64,000 nt of DNA from Azorinus chamasolen. Lineage: Eukaryota > Mollusca > Bivalvia > Cardiida > Solecurtidae. The stretch spans positions 54,188,484-54,252,483 of the forward strand of contig OY755241.1 of assembly GCA_963576725.1 (NCBI GenBank), read 5' to 3'. Under the pieces are notes generated by a model. The model saw only the letters and a program-made list of their open reading frames with translations, was not told the DNA's origin and searched no databases. Shown here one piece after another: positions 19,650-31,357 of this stretch (positions are counted from its first letter, which is position 1; the number at the start of each line of letters is the position of its first letter). Both the position numbers and the translations under genes were made by a program.

Positions 19650-22016
19650 AGGTTATAGGCCATTTGAATTTACAAGGGTTAAGAACAAAATTTGATGAGC
19701 TCCAAGTACTATTAAGGTCTAATTGAATAGATATATTTGGTGTTACAGAGACGAAACTTAGTGCTATCCACCAAAAACAAAGTTTTACTGTAAATGGCTA
19801 TCAAACACCTTTTTGAAAAGATCGATTAAGTTACAATGGTGGAGGACTTTTATTATATGAACGAGATAATATAAATTGCACTAGAAGGAATGATCTAGAA
19901 GATGTAGACATAGAGCACATTTGGATAGAAATTAAACCCCCTAATTCTAAACCCTTTTCAATATGTATATTATACAGGCATCCACAGTGCTGTCAATTCT
20001 TGAAATACTTAGTTTGAAACTTATACATGTATTGACAAAAAGCGCAACTCGAAGCTAAAGAAATTTTAATTCTTGGGACTTTAATAATAAAGATTTGATA
20101 ACTGATAGATCAAAATGAGAATGGCTAAAATTTACATCATCACTAGGTTTGTTACAATTAATTATAGAACTCGTGTATGCAATACCTCAAAGACATTGAT
20201 TGGTCACATTTACTCTGACAATTCTCCAAATTTAATCTGGACATTTGTTCCAAAACTAAGTCTCAGTGATCACTACCCCATATTTTGCTCCCGAAAAATA
20301 AACCATAAGCATAAAAATTCAAATCATCACTTTATTAAATACAGGCCTTTTAAGAATTTTAATGAGAATGCATTTTTTAAAGATTTAAAAAGTTTAAAAT
20401 TTGATGGCATTATGCAAACATCAGATGCTAACGAAGCATTATCTATGTTTATGGATTTATTCTTATCTATAATTAATAAGCACGTTCCTTTACGCCAGCA
20501 TCCTGTTAAACAATTTGTTAATGACAGAGTTCCAGATCAAATGTACTTCAATATTCCATTCGTTGATAAAGAAAAAGTAAGAAAAATGCTTTTAAGCCTG
20601 GATGTGTCGAACTCTACTGGGCTTGATGATATTGGTCCAAGATTTTTAAAAACTGTCAGCTACAGTTATTTACTCCATTATTCATCATATACTTAACTTA
20701 AGTATTTCACAAACCATATTTCCTGATATGTGGAAGTCTGCAAAAGTCAACCCACTATTCAAGACAGACTCAAAACTTGATGTTAACAATAACAGGCCAA
20801 TTTCAGTATTTCAAAATTATTAGAGAGGCATGTACTTGACAGTTTCATGTCTTATCTCAACCATTATAATCTTATTATAAAAAAAAACCCCAGAGTGGAT
20901 TCAGGAAAAACATAGTTGTGAAACGGCTCTTGTTCATATTACAGACAAATGGTTGAAAGCGATAAACGACGGATACATTGTTGGTGTAGTTATGGTAGAT
21001 TTACACAAAAACATTTGATCTTGTTGATCACCGTTTTTTATTACAAAAAAATGAACATGTATAAATGTTCAGAGAAAACTATAAAATGATTTAAATCATA
21101 TTTGACTGATTTTAACTTTTATATGGTTTTCTGTCATCTGAGCAAAGCATATCATGCGGAGTACCTCAAGGTTCTATACTTGGTCCATTGTTGTTTCTAG
21201 TGTTTTTCAATGATCTTCCACTTTCTATTTCAACAGACATTAGTAAAACTAATATGTATGCTGACGATACAACAATTCACAACATCCATTATTCAATGGA
21301 AATAGTCGAAAGAAATCTTCAATCATATTTATCCAATTTGGAAATGTGGTGCAAATTAAATGGAATGTTACTTAATACTGACAAGACAAATGTATTATTG
21401 CTTGCTTAAATCGTCAAAAGGAGAAAAACATATTAGGTGTAAACATAGATGAAAACTTACGATGGGATGATTATATTAATAAACTAAGAAGACAACTGAC
21501 AAGCAACATCTGGTTATTATCAAGAATAAAGTGGTATGTTCCACTTAAAGCCGGGATTTTATTCTACAATGCGTATGTTCAACCACACTTTGATTTTTGT
21601 AATATTGTCTTGGGTGGTACACGTAAAGCAAACATTCAAAAGTTATTAATCTTACAAAAGAGGGCTTGTAAATTAATATTTGGCAATGGCTATGTATTAG
21701 TGCCAGAGTCTTTGGAAAAATGAATTCTTTGAGTGTTACTGATAAGATAATTCTACAAAAAGCTAAGTTTATGTACAAGGTTTCAAAAGGATTAGTTCCT
21801 GAATATATTGATCACATGTGTGAAAGGGAATTCAAATTATACAACAGTTTATGTTCATCGAGTTTACATGATTATAAGAGGCCACATCCAAAAATCGAAA
21901 GTATTTCGTTTTCAGGACCTTTCACTTGGAATAGAATACCCGATTCAATTCGATCCATGAATAGTATCGAAAGCTTCACATCTCATTTCATTCGATGGCT
22001 TAAATCACAAAATTGA
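19650..22016 (+). pseudogene. LINE with endonuclease and reverse transcriptase, decayed
   Basis: Plus-strand frames in order: endonuclease start (GHLNLQGLRTKFDEL near 19660, then GVTETKL near 19740); the SDHYPIFC endonuclease motif near 20265; an RT finger motif (SNSTGLDDIGPRFLK, about 20608-20655); GVPQGSILGPLLFL near 21150-21200; catalytic YADD near 21257; thumb and C-terminal segment (21720-22016) with PFTWNRIPDSIR. Several frameshifts and stops break the reading (for example after 20696 and 21409), so it is inactive. A non-coding tail of about 380 bp, AT-rich and ending in AAATAAATAAAAG, follows. Confidence 0.85.
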
Positions 22017-22810
22017 TTTTATCCATTGCCTGTATTTACCTTCAATCTCAATCTATGTTGTTTTATCGGTTAACATTTTCATGTTTTATATTCACTCAAA
22101 AACGACTGAGAGCTAGAACTTGGAGGTGTATGCATACCATTCTTCACATATTGTTTTGTAGTTATGTATTTTATAGTTAGAACTTGTTATTGTACATGTT
22201 TATTCTTTAAAAAATCAGCATACTCCGACCAAAACCTTTTTGAAGGCAATTATTCTTTCTCTAATGGAATATCTAAAGATGGTTCTCAAAAGGACCATTT
22301 GGACTAGTCCATTTTAATATTGATGACAAAAGGTTTTGAACCCTACATAAATGTAAATGACTGGTTAGAATTTTCAGTACATATAAATAAATAAAAGAAA
22401 GATATAACTTTATCTTGTAAAGCGTTGGCATCTTATAAAACATCAATGTGAATTATTTTAAAGTTATTTTTAAAAGGATACTACTGATGTGTTATCTTCT
22501 AAAGACTGAATGTTCACGTCATATGTTATTTATTCAGCACCGTCTTTTTCATACAGAGTGCTGAATTAATATTGCCTGTTCTGAGTCACTATCTCAAGAT
22601 GCCATACACGCTTAGCACTATTTGTACATATCTTGTTATTTTGTTGTTCATAGCCATTTTCCTTTTCTCAAAGTAATTCTAGTTTTTAATCCATTTTAGC
22701 CTTTTTTCTTCACAAAACAGCCATTATTGAACAACGAAAGTACTGTCGAAAGCTTTCCAAAGCACGAATCTGTATCTGCAATGTTTAAAATAATCTAAAA
22801 AACTAGAGAA
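22017..22810. other. LINE 3' tail and unassigned AT-rich sequence
   Basis: The first ~380 bp probably belong to the LINE 3' UTR. From about 22400 to 22810 no coding signal, palindrome or array was recognised. Confidence 0.4.
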
Positions 22811-23125
22811 TTGTGTCTGTAAGACACCGCGATGGACCCGTGGTGGTGCTTGCCTAACTGCACATAAAATATCCTAAGTCATTTGACCTTGACCTTGGGC
22901 TTGCGAGCAGCATTGAGTGGGTGCGCAATGAAAGTATGGATGGTGTTTAATGTGTATATGCAATTCCATACCAATAGCTATAGTGGTTACTGAGATATAA
23001 GACAATGAATGACTGTGACAACCAACTGCATGTACCAACTGCACGTAAAAGCGTAACGGACGGACGGACAGACGGACAGGTGCAATATATAATGCCCTTG
23101 ACTATCGTCAACGGGGGCATAACAA
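22811..23125 (+). repeat. Tandem-array element fragment with ACGG tract
   Basis: A single unit-like block with GTGACCTTGACC-type words, then ACGGACGGACGGACAGACGG and a terminal block CTATCGTCAACGGGGGCATAA. That ending matches other array elements here (27040-27067; 35262-35300 inverted). Confidence 0.55.
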
Positions 23126-23845
23126 AATATCAACAATAGTTTAATACTGCTAATTACAGTCAAGTTTTCGAAGCCTACATAGATTTGAAAGGAATGTTGT
23201 TGTTCTAAATCATTTCTATTGTGAGGTCAAAGTTTCTTCTATTGTAATTCAGTGTAAAACTTAGTCTTGTATATTAACAAACAGAACAATTCCATGTCAG
23301 AAAAACCCTACATGAGTTTCTGAGTTGGGTTTGTCCTGTTTTAAATGTGTGAACATTATTTTTATACTTTCCATAGCATATATACATAAGTGTTGTGTTG
23401 ATAAACCAGTTTGGTGAATATGTTTTCTTATATCTATCACTATGATTTTTTCATGTGTTACATGAGTACAGACTATGTACAGAGTATTACATGATGCTAA
23501 GAATTGAGTAATCCCAGATTGGAAAATTTCTGTGGAAGTTTCTGTTCTTGTTTTACACAATTACAATGCCATATTTCACTTTTTCAGACTAGTATTCGCA
23601 TTCGGTTTGTTTTAATCAATTAAAATGTACATTGTATGATTTCTCTGTCCGTCGTTTAACATTACAGATATTTTTTTGTTTTTTAATTTTATTTATTCAT
23701 TTATTTTATTTTTATTATATTTCTGCTTGTTAAATATTTTGTATGAACTGCTTCTGTTAGAGGGCCCTGGGGTAGATTAGTCTGTTGACTAACCGGTAAC
23801 CCTCTTTAAATAAAGTCTTTCTTTCATTCATTCATTCATTCAATC
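23126..23845. other. Unassigned sequence ending in a LINE-like 3' tail
   Basis: No coding exons seen. At about 23755-23845 a GC-balanced block (GAGGGCCCTGGGGTAG) is followed by TAAATAAAGTC and (ATTC)n, the usual appearance of a retroposon 3' end with a simple-repeat tail. Confidence 0.4.
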
Positions 23846-23854
23846 AATCAAGAT

Positions 23855-24625
23855 GTTATAGCTATGCACATTATCTGCAGGTTTGGTAAAGATCAAATGA
23901 AAATTATTTGAGTTAGAGAGCAGACAAAGATAAAATTGCGAATTTTGACTGAATCAAGGACCACAATTCAGGTGTGTTTAACGATTTGACTTGTAATCGA
24001 ACTTGGTCAAGATTTTGCAACTATAAACATCCTCTGCAAGTTTGGTGAAGATAAAATGAAATCTATTTGAATTATACAGCGGACAATGCTATTTAACGGC
24101 ATATTTTGACTGAATCAATGGAAATAACTCAGAGGAGTATAATGGCGATTTGATTGCTAATCGAACTTGGTCACGATTTTTCACCTATTAATATTCTCTG
24201 TAAGTTTGATGAAGATCAGATGTTAACTATTTGAGTTAGAGAGCGGACAATGCTAAAACGGCCAATTTTGACCGAATGAAGGGCCATAACTCAGAGGTGT
24301 CTAACTCGATTTAGGTGGTAATCAAACTTAGTCAAGATTTTACACCTATAAAAATTCTTTGAAAGTTTGGTGAAGATCAGATGAAAACTATTTGAGTTAG
24401 AGAGCGGACAAGGCTAAAACGGTCAACTTCGACCGAATCAAGGGCCATAACTCAGAGGTGTCTAATGCGATTTAGGTGGTAACCAGATTTGGTCAAGATT
24501 TTACATCTATAAACATTCTCTGAAAGTTTGGTGAAGATAAGATGAAAACTATTTGAGTTAGAGGACAAAAAAGCGTGACGGACGGACGGACTGACGGACA
24601 AGGAGATTACTATAGGGCACCCATA
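23855..24625 (+). repeat. Tandem array of ~130-bp units with ACGG tract
   Basis: About five units with GTTTGGTGAAGATCAGATG, then ATTTGAGTTAGAGAGCGGAC and CCGAATCAAGGGCCATAACTC. It ends in GACGGACGGACGGACTGACGG and an AGGGAGCGAGAGAG tract. Layout is pearl/HINE-like. Confidence 0.65.
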
Positions 24626-25283
24626 AAGAGAGGGAGCGAGAGAGCGAGAGAGAGGGAGAGACATTTCGTTTGTGATCAGAGAACGGTGAAAGCAGAGTTA
24701 GAGGTAATCATTAATCATTTGCTAACATGTAATATCCTGGTAAATCTTAGATGATGTTAGTAGTCATATATTAACGACGTTACTATGAGAAGAAAATATT
24801 CGTGTTTGCTTTATAAAGCAATGAACAGCAGAATGAACAGCAGCACATATAGTTTTATTATCCTCATCAGAAAATCGCTTTTTCCAAATAAAAGTGTGTC
24901 TACATTTAGTGGATGGTCATTACGTGTCTTATAAAAAAATGCTATTCTCTGATTCTGGAAAAGTCTGCAATGGAAAAATTAATGAACGGCATCTTCAACT
25001 TCATCAGTACATTCACAAATTGGTGTTTGACTTACTTGGTTATTAAAAATATCATTGTTTAAGTTACTGCAATTATTTCTGGTTCGAGCATGTAGAACTG
25101 ATAATTACCTATTGCCATAAAAGTAATAAGAAGGGATCATCTGATATCCTGATTCTCTACGTAAAGCACTTTTGAAAGAAGTCAAACTATCTAAATTCCT
25201 TAGATCATGGTTACAGTAGTTCCAGGGAAGTACTGAGGGCGGAATACACGATATTTTTATGGCTGTTCGAAATGGGGGCAATA

Positions 25284-25498
25284 CAGTAAAATCCCGCTAA
25301 TGCGACCACCAAAAAGGGGCATAATTCACAGTGGCAAGGGCAGGTGGTTGCTTAATGCAGGATGAAAGTTATGCAGAAAGCTCCTATAGGAGCTTTCTGC
25401 ATAACTTTCGTCCTGCATTAAGCAACCACCTGCTTATGAAAATAGCCATGTTTGTTTAAGCGGTCGCATTAAGTGGTCGCATTAGCGGGGTTCTACTG
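25284..25498. mobile_element. Family C MITE, TA target site, pogo/Tigger-like ends
   Basis: Ends CAGTAAAATCCCGCTAATGC and its complement (GCATTAGCGGGGTTCTACTG) are flanked by TA on both sides (25282-25283, 25499-25500). The interior is one long palindrome with arms GCAGGTGGTTGCTTAATGC and core AAAGCTCCTATAGGAGCTTT. CAGT-starting ends with TA duplication fit pogo/Tigger elements, and a Tigger transposase relic lies at 52.1 kb. Confidence 0.8.
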
Positions 25499-26676
25499 TA
25501 TATAGTCAGCTCTGTTTCTCAACGGATAACGAGTTTCTTTTCCTATAATCGGCAGTACTAAATCGTTAATATATGGTGGGACTATATCGTGAAAAACTTT
25601 ATACATAAAACAGAGTTTTTAGTTCTACGCCGACCAGATAAAGATTCCCATCCACATTCGCGATATAAGTTTTCTAATACTACTGATCTAGTGAGACTGG
25701 TTATTATACGCGCTGCCTCGTTCTGAAGGTTTTCTAAGGTATCTGAGCAATTCTCTGAGCAGTCATCCCAATCAATAGAGGCGTACTCAAGTATGTCTGA
25801 CATACGATATATAGATTTGATTTAAAGCTTTTCTATTTAATGAGAATTTCAATGTTTTCACTAAACCTACAATTTTGGATGCTGATTGCAAAATATTATC
25901 GATATGATTATTCCAATTACCATTTGCATTCAAAGTAACTCCAAGGTGCTTATGAGTTTCTACAAATTTCACAGGAGTGTTCTCAAAAACTATATCTGGT
26001 GGGTTATCATTGCTTCTAAGTGTAAAACATCGCTTCAGTTCTGTTAGTGTTAAAATCAACGAGCCAGGCGTTAGCCCATACAGCTATTAAACTAAGATCA
26101 TGATTGATAATACCTTCTATATAATTTAATGATGATGCCGAGTAGTACAAAGAGCTGCAAATAATCTAGTTAAACCTAACAAAGAATTTGAAATATCATT
26201 GACATAGATTAAAAATAACAGAGGTCCTAATACTGAGCCTTGGGGTACTCCTGCAGATATAGACTTGGCTGATGAGACTGATGTACGCAAAATAACATTT
26301 TGTTTTCTGTGACTTAAGTAGTTTGTTAACCAATTTATAAGTCTTCCATTTATACCATTTTGTTTTAATTTGAAAATAAGCCCCTTATGCCATACACGAT
26401 CAAATGCTTTTGATATATCTCATAATAACATACAAGAGAATTGCTTATTGTCAAAGGATTGACACATGTGGTGAAATATATCAATAAGTTGAAGCACTGT
26501 CGAGTGTTTTGGAAGAAATCCTGATTGGTATTTGTAAATTAAATTATTATCAAGAAAAAATTATACAAATGTTTAAATTAGACAACTCTTTCTGATAATT
26601 TACCATAAAGACCATTAAGACTAAGAAGAGAAACCGGTCGATAATGTGACGGTAGAGATTGGTCCCTCTTTTTAAC

Positions 26677-27067
26677 AAGATGTGTTTGTGAAACACTTGA
26701 CATGTCACCCCTCCAAATGTGCAGCCTCATGAGATACATAAGCATGCCAAATATCAAGTCTCTATCTCTACTGGTCCAAAAGTTATGGCCAATGTTAAAG
26801 TCGGCGATTTGACCCATATATTTGACCTCTGACCTTGAAGGATGACCTTGACCTTGACACGTCACCCCTCAAAATGTGCGGCTTTATGAGATACATATGT
26901 ATGCCAAATATCAAGTCTCTATCCATACTGGCTCAAAAGTTATGACCAATGTTAAAGTTGCTGACAAACAAACAGACAAACAGACAAACGGACAAACAGA
27001 CAAACAGACAAACAAACAGACAGGGCAAAAACAATATGCCCCCCGACTATCGTCAATGGGGGCATAA
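26677..27067 (-). mobile_element. AGGTCA-type array element inserted in LINE
   Basis: Interrupts the LINE between its LANG and KKRDQ codons. Units contain CTTGACATGTCACCCCTC and CATGCCAAATATCAAG, then an (ACAGACAA)n tract and CTATCGTCAATGGGGGCATAA. The other end has ACAAGATGTGTTTGTGAAACAC, a hairpin-forming terminus shared with 46463-46488 and 35770-35800. Confidence 0.72.
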
Positions 27068-27419
27068 AAAGTGGCACACCATTAGCCAGCTTCCAAGAGT
27101 CTGGAAAACTCCTTCATTTAAAGACCTGTTTAAAGTATACAGTAGTTAAAGGCTTTGAAATAGATTTTACAACCCCTTTAAGCATTCTGTGTGATGTTAA
27201 ATCTGGTCCTGATGCCGTGTTCTTTGCTATCGATCTAATGAGATATTCAACTTCGGCTTCAACTATAATGATAGTTGATATACTGTTTGAAGTCTTTACT
27301 GTAAATTGAGGCAGAACAGCGTTTTCATCCCACGGTTACACTAGAAATTGAAACAAATAGTTATTTAAGCAGTTAGCATTTTCTTGTTCTGTGTCTATGC
27401 TTATAAAACCTTTTTGTTG

Positions 27420-27562
27420 AGTCTGAGATCGTTCTCAAGCTTTTGATTGGTCAGATTTAAGTTCTCAAGCTTTTGATTGGTCTATGGCTCAACTCTGAAC
27501 AATCAAAAACTTGAGAACAAACTCAGACTCAACTAAAAGTTTTATAAACATAGACCCTGGTG
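27420..27562. repeat. Family D palindrome inside LINE
   Basis: The same TTCTCAAGCTTTTGATTGG direct and inverted blocks as 8875-9012, ending CAACTAAAAGTTTTATAA. It sits within the minus-strand LINE. Confidence 0.6.
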
Positions 27563-28254
27563 TAAAATATAAAGGATGTGGTTCATGAACTGTACATGTA
27601 GTATTTTAACAAAATGTCTGATAATTTTCCAAAATCTCTTCTTATCATTTGTTTCAAGATTTTCTAATGTTGTTTCTAATGAACAAAAAAGACTATTTAG
27701 CATGTTTACCATGTGGTTGACTTTATTTCTTAAATGTTTGTTGTTCTGAAAAATCAGTTTGTTTACCAGATTTTAATGCTATACGTTTTAATCTATCTCT
27801 CATTCTACAAGAATGTCTCAATTTTGAACCGAAGCATGGTTTGTCGTCATGTCTCTCGATAATTGATTTCGATGGAATACACAACTTTCTAAAAGAAAGG
27901 AAGATTTCCATGAATATATTGCAAGCATCATTTCCTGTTCCTTGTAACAAACGCTCCCAATCAACGGTTGATATTTTATCATTTAACATATCAAAGTCAG
28001 CTCTATTGCACAAGTAACGTTTAAAGGAACTGTTTATATCATACGACGGAAATTCAAAAGGTAGCATAATAAATGCAGCACTATGGTCACTTATTTCAGG
28101 TGGAACTGAAATTGTACTGGAGTCAGTAAATGTCATGTCAGCAGAATTAATTATTGGGTCAAGTAGAGATTAATGTGACGGCGTCGAATAGACGAGGGTC
28201 ATCTGATTATAGCGTCTGCTCAGTTTGCAATAAAAGTCTATATGTCTGTTTCCA

Positions 28255-29775
28255 TTAACCCTCAACCCCTTCCCTGTTCTATACTTTTCCAAATGTCAAT
28301 ACCTACTGAATACTCATGGGAAAAATGGTTATAATGAAATATGGAATTATAGACATATTGTTTTCGTGAGAGTTGTCTGTCTGTCTGTCTGCCCGTCTGT
28401 CCGTCCGTCTGTCCGTCACACTTTTTGTCCGGACGATAACTTCAATATGCCTGATGCCAGTTGATTGAAACTTCATATATGGAAAGAGCATAATGAGAGG
28501 AAGTGTCATGCACAAGGTCAATAACTCTGGCTTCACTAATATTGGAGTTATTGCCCTTTGTAAAAACAAATCACACTTTTTTTGTCCGGACGATAACTCC
28601 TATATGGCTCATGCCATTGGATTGAAACTTCATATATGGAAAGATCACGACAAGAGGACGTGTCATGCACAAGGTCCATAACTCTGGCTTCACTAATATT
28701 GGAGTTATTGCCCTTTGTAAAACATATCATATTTTTTTGTCCGGACAATAACTTCAATATGCCTGATGCCAGTTGATTGAAACTTCATATATGGAAAGAG
28801 CATAATGAGAGGAAGTGTCATGCAGAAGGTACATAACTCTGGCTTCACTAATATAAGAGTTATTGCCCTTTGTAAAAAAAATCACACTTTTTTGTCCGGA
28901 CGATAACTTCTATATGGCTCATGCCACTGGATTGAAACTTCATATATGGAAAGATTATGACGAGAGGAAGTGTCATGCACAAGGTCCATAACTCTGGCTT
29001 CACTAATATTGGAGTTATTGCCCTTTGTAAAAAAAATCACAATTTTTTTGTCCGGATGATTACTCCTATGTGACACATGCCATTGGAGTGAAACTTCATA
29101 CATGGAACAATCATGATAAGAAAAAGTGTCATGCATAAGATCCTTAACTCGAGCTTCAATAAATTTAGAGTTATTGCCCCTTGTACATTTGTTTAATTCT
29201 TTCTTGTCCGGACGATAACTCCTACATGGCTCTTGCCATCGTATTGAAACTTCATACATGGAAAGAGCATGATGAGAGAAAGTGTCATGAACAAGGGCCA
29301 TAATTCTGGCTTCAATACTTTTGGAGTTATTGCCCTTTGTTACATTTTTTGGCCGATCAATAACTCCTGTTGGACTGATGCTATTGGAATGACATTTTAT
29401 TTTTGGAAAGAGCATGATGAAAGTAAGTGTCATGCACAAGGGCCATAAATCTGGTATCAGTATTTTTGGAGTTATTTTCTTCTTGAAAAATGTAATGTGG
29501 AAAACGCATAATGGGGGAAGTATCATTCATCAAGACCATAACATTTTTAGTGATTTCCCTTTACATATTGTTTTTATTAGAGGGGAGACATCCGTTTTTG
29601 TGACAAAAACCTCTAGTTTGTAACACTGTAGCCATTTTAGAAACAAAAGAAACAGATTTGTCATATTCTATTAGCAAAAAGAGCAGACCCGGATTAGACG
29701 GCTAGGAGCCGTCTGATCTGGGTCTACTCTGTTTGCAAATGTGTGAAAACGCGTTCACACGAGGGAAAGGATTAA
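28255..29775 (-). mobile_element. Family A MITE split by a tandem-array element
   Basis: Left part 28255-28345 (TTAACCC..., CCCTGTTCTATA) and right part 29621-29775 (GTAGCCATTTTAGAAA, palindrome core GGCTAGGAGCC, GGGAAAGGATTAA) are halves of one family A copy. The insertion point is after GAAATATGGAA. Confidence 0.75.
28346..29620 (+). mobile_element. Tandem-array element (~180-bp units) with GTCT/GTCC tract
   Basis: Starts TTGTTTTCGTGAGAG, then (GTCTGTCT...CCGTCCG), then about seven units with TTTTTGTCCGGACGATAACT, ATTGAAACTTCATA and GGAGTTATTGCCCTTTGT. It ends CGTTTTTGTGACAAAAAC-CTCTAG. Layout is pearl/HINE-like. The long open frame on the minus strand is a repeat artefact. Confidence 0.72.
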
Positions 29776-29879
29776 CACAATGCATATTCATGTGTCAATA
29801 CTGACTAGTGTACTATTTATAATGGCATGAAATGAACAAGAAAAGTTTAGTTCCTGGAAAATAATCAGCTGTGTATAGT

Positions 29880-30350
29880 TTCATAAGCAATCAGAGCAGA
29901 ACCTGTTCAGACAATTTCTATAGTAACTAACCGTCTGATTTGGATGTATTATTCTAATACACCTGGGTCTTAAAGGCAGGTGGTAGCCTAATGCAGGACG
30001 AAAGTTATGCAGAAAGCTCCTGCATGAGCTGTTAAACCTACTTTTAAAGGCATCTTTGTTTACTCATAAAGTGGTCGCATTAGAGGGGTTTTACTGCACG
30101 TATCTTGTAAGTAAAATCTTTACCTCATAGATACGCATTGTGGCACCTTTGCAAACAAAGAAATACCAAATCAGATGGTTCCTATAGGAGCCTACTGATC
30201 AGGGTCTGTTCTGCTTTCTTATAAAGTAATATAGATTAGACTCTATAGTTTCTGCTACGGCCAGCATTATTTTGTTCATAACCATTCTAAAAAGTCAGCA
30301 ATTTGATATCAATAGTCATTATTTCTTATATGAATATTCACGAGGTAAAG
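29880..30350 (+). mobile_element. Decayed family A and family C MITE pieces
   Basis: 29880-29950 carries GCAATCAGAGCAGAACC and a weak palindrome. 29970-30098 is a truncated family C copy (GCAGGTGGTAGCCTAATGC, then GTGGTCGCATTAGAGGGG). 30121-30350 is a family A-like copy with GGTTCCTATAGGAGCC. Confidence 0.5.
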
Positions 30351-30783
30351 ACTACATAGTGTCTTGACAAAATTTAGGTACGAAGAGGCCAGGGACGGGA
30401 CGTCTAAATAGTAATTCCTGTCTGACATCCGGGTCTTCTGCACGTGCTCAACAACAACCTTTGTTTACTTCCTTTACCAGCTCGGCCGCCATACTTACAG
30501 GTAGCCTACAGATCATACCTCCCTCGTGTACTTCAATCTCCATTCAATCTGAACCATCCTTGAATATTGTATGCGGTAGAAATGTTCTATAATTATCATT
30601 ATCAATTTGTAGCACTATTCCATTTATATTATTCAATAAACGCGTAGATCTGCAAAATGGGAATAATTTCAACTTGATGGTTATTTACATGATGCGAGAT
30701 ACAAGAAATGTTATTTTTACGCCGGATATAAATAAGATTACAAGTAAGTAATTGCCAATTAAAAGCTATTGGTTGACATAACA

Positions 30784-31316
30784 TTATTTGCAGCTGTTAA
30801 TTGTTTTTATCAATTTGAGTTCCATTGCCTCCTTTTCAGGCTTGGCATGTAAAGCATCAGTTACCAACACTAAATTCTTCTGTCCTTTAGTGTGAATTAC
30901 ATAGTCACATGGTATGACTGCAACCCCCTCCTCCCTCTTGTTGCATCTGGTGCTGGTGCTAGTCATGGTAGGAAACTCGGACAAGGCTCTCCAGTCTCCA
31001 GTGGATATAGCTTTGATTATCCCATCAGATTCTAACATGTTTCTTAAAACACCTGCACATCCTTTAAGATTGGAACAACGGGCTATATGCAAGCCTGTAA
31101 CATCAGACAATCTCAAGAACTGATTGCTGTCAGTAATTTGTCTCATTCCATGAGGAAAGTTATTCTAAGTTGGAATCCACACTAAGGCTGCATTTTCATC
31201 ATGCATATTTGTAATATTCAAGGTCCACTTTTAACTTAGATTGCATTGGTGGCCTTATCTTGAAATGGTGATACCCTTTTATAACACTGTTTTCGATTTT
31301 GATGTCAAACATGATG
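30784..31316 (-). pseudogene. Decayed gene fragment resembling a HIRAN-like protein
   Basis: Starting near 31313 the minus strand reads IENSVIKGYHHFKIRPP, then LEYYKYA. One frameshift leads to DENAALVWIP, then an in-frame TAG and NNFPHG. After that a clean frame of ~120 codons (SDVTGLHIARCSNL, ISTGDWRALSEFP, EEGVAVIPCDYVIH) runs to TAA at 30784. The pattern G-Y-H-x-F, N-x-x-D-E-N-A-x-x-V and VAVIPC resembles uncharacterised HIRAN-like proteins common in molluscs and other invertebrates. That assignment is from memory of the pattern. The frameshift and stop point to a pseudogene, unless the two parts are separate exons. Confidence 0.5.
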
Positions 31317-31357
31317 CTTTAAAAGTTTTTTTAATTATCTAGTTTAATTATTATTAT

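Larger units (their letters stand above)
24900..28165 (-). pseudogene. Large LINE copy with three nested insertions
   Basis: Minus-strand order: endonuclease 3' part with the SDHSAAF motif (28090-28070) and linker to 27723; RT start (NEGVFPDSWKLANG near 27110-27070) continuing after an insertion into KKRDQSLPSHYRPVSLL (26675-26620); GVPQGSVLGPLLFL (about 26250-26205); thumb (HKHLGVTLNANG near 25930); LEYASIDWD, then the Cys tail near 25060. The FADD box is destroyed by a 7-nt deletion near 26156. Insertions: an AGGTCA array element (26677-27067), a family D palindrome (27420-27562) and a family C MITE (25284-25498). Numerous frameshifts. It is the same LINE family as 7290-8528. Confidence 0.85.

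Noticed and set aside
28882..29526. 214-codon minus-strand open frame
   Set aside because: It runs through several ~180-bp tandem units and its protein simply repeats with the array; the frame is a by-product of unit length divisible by three.
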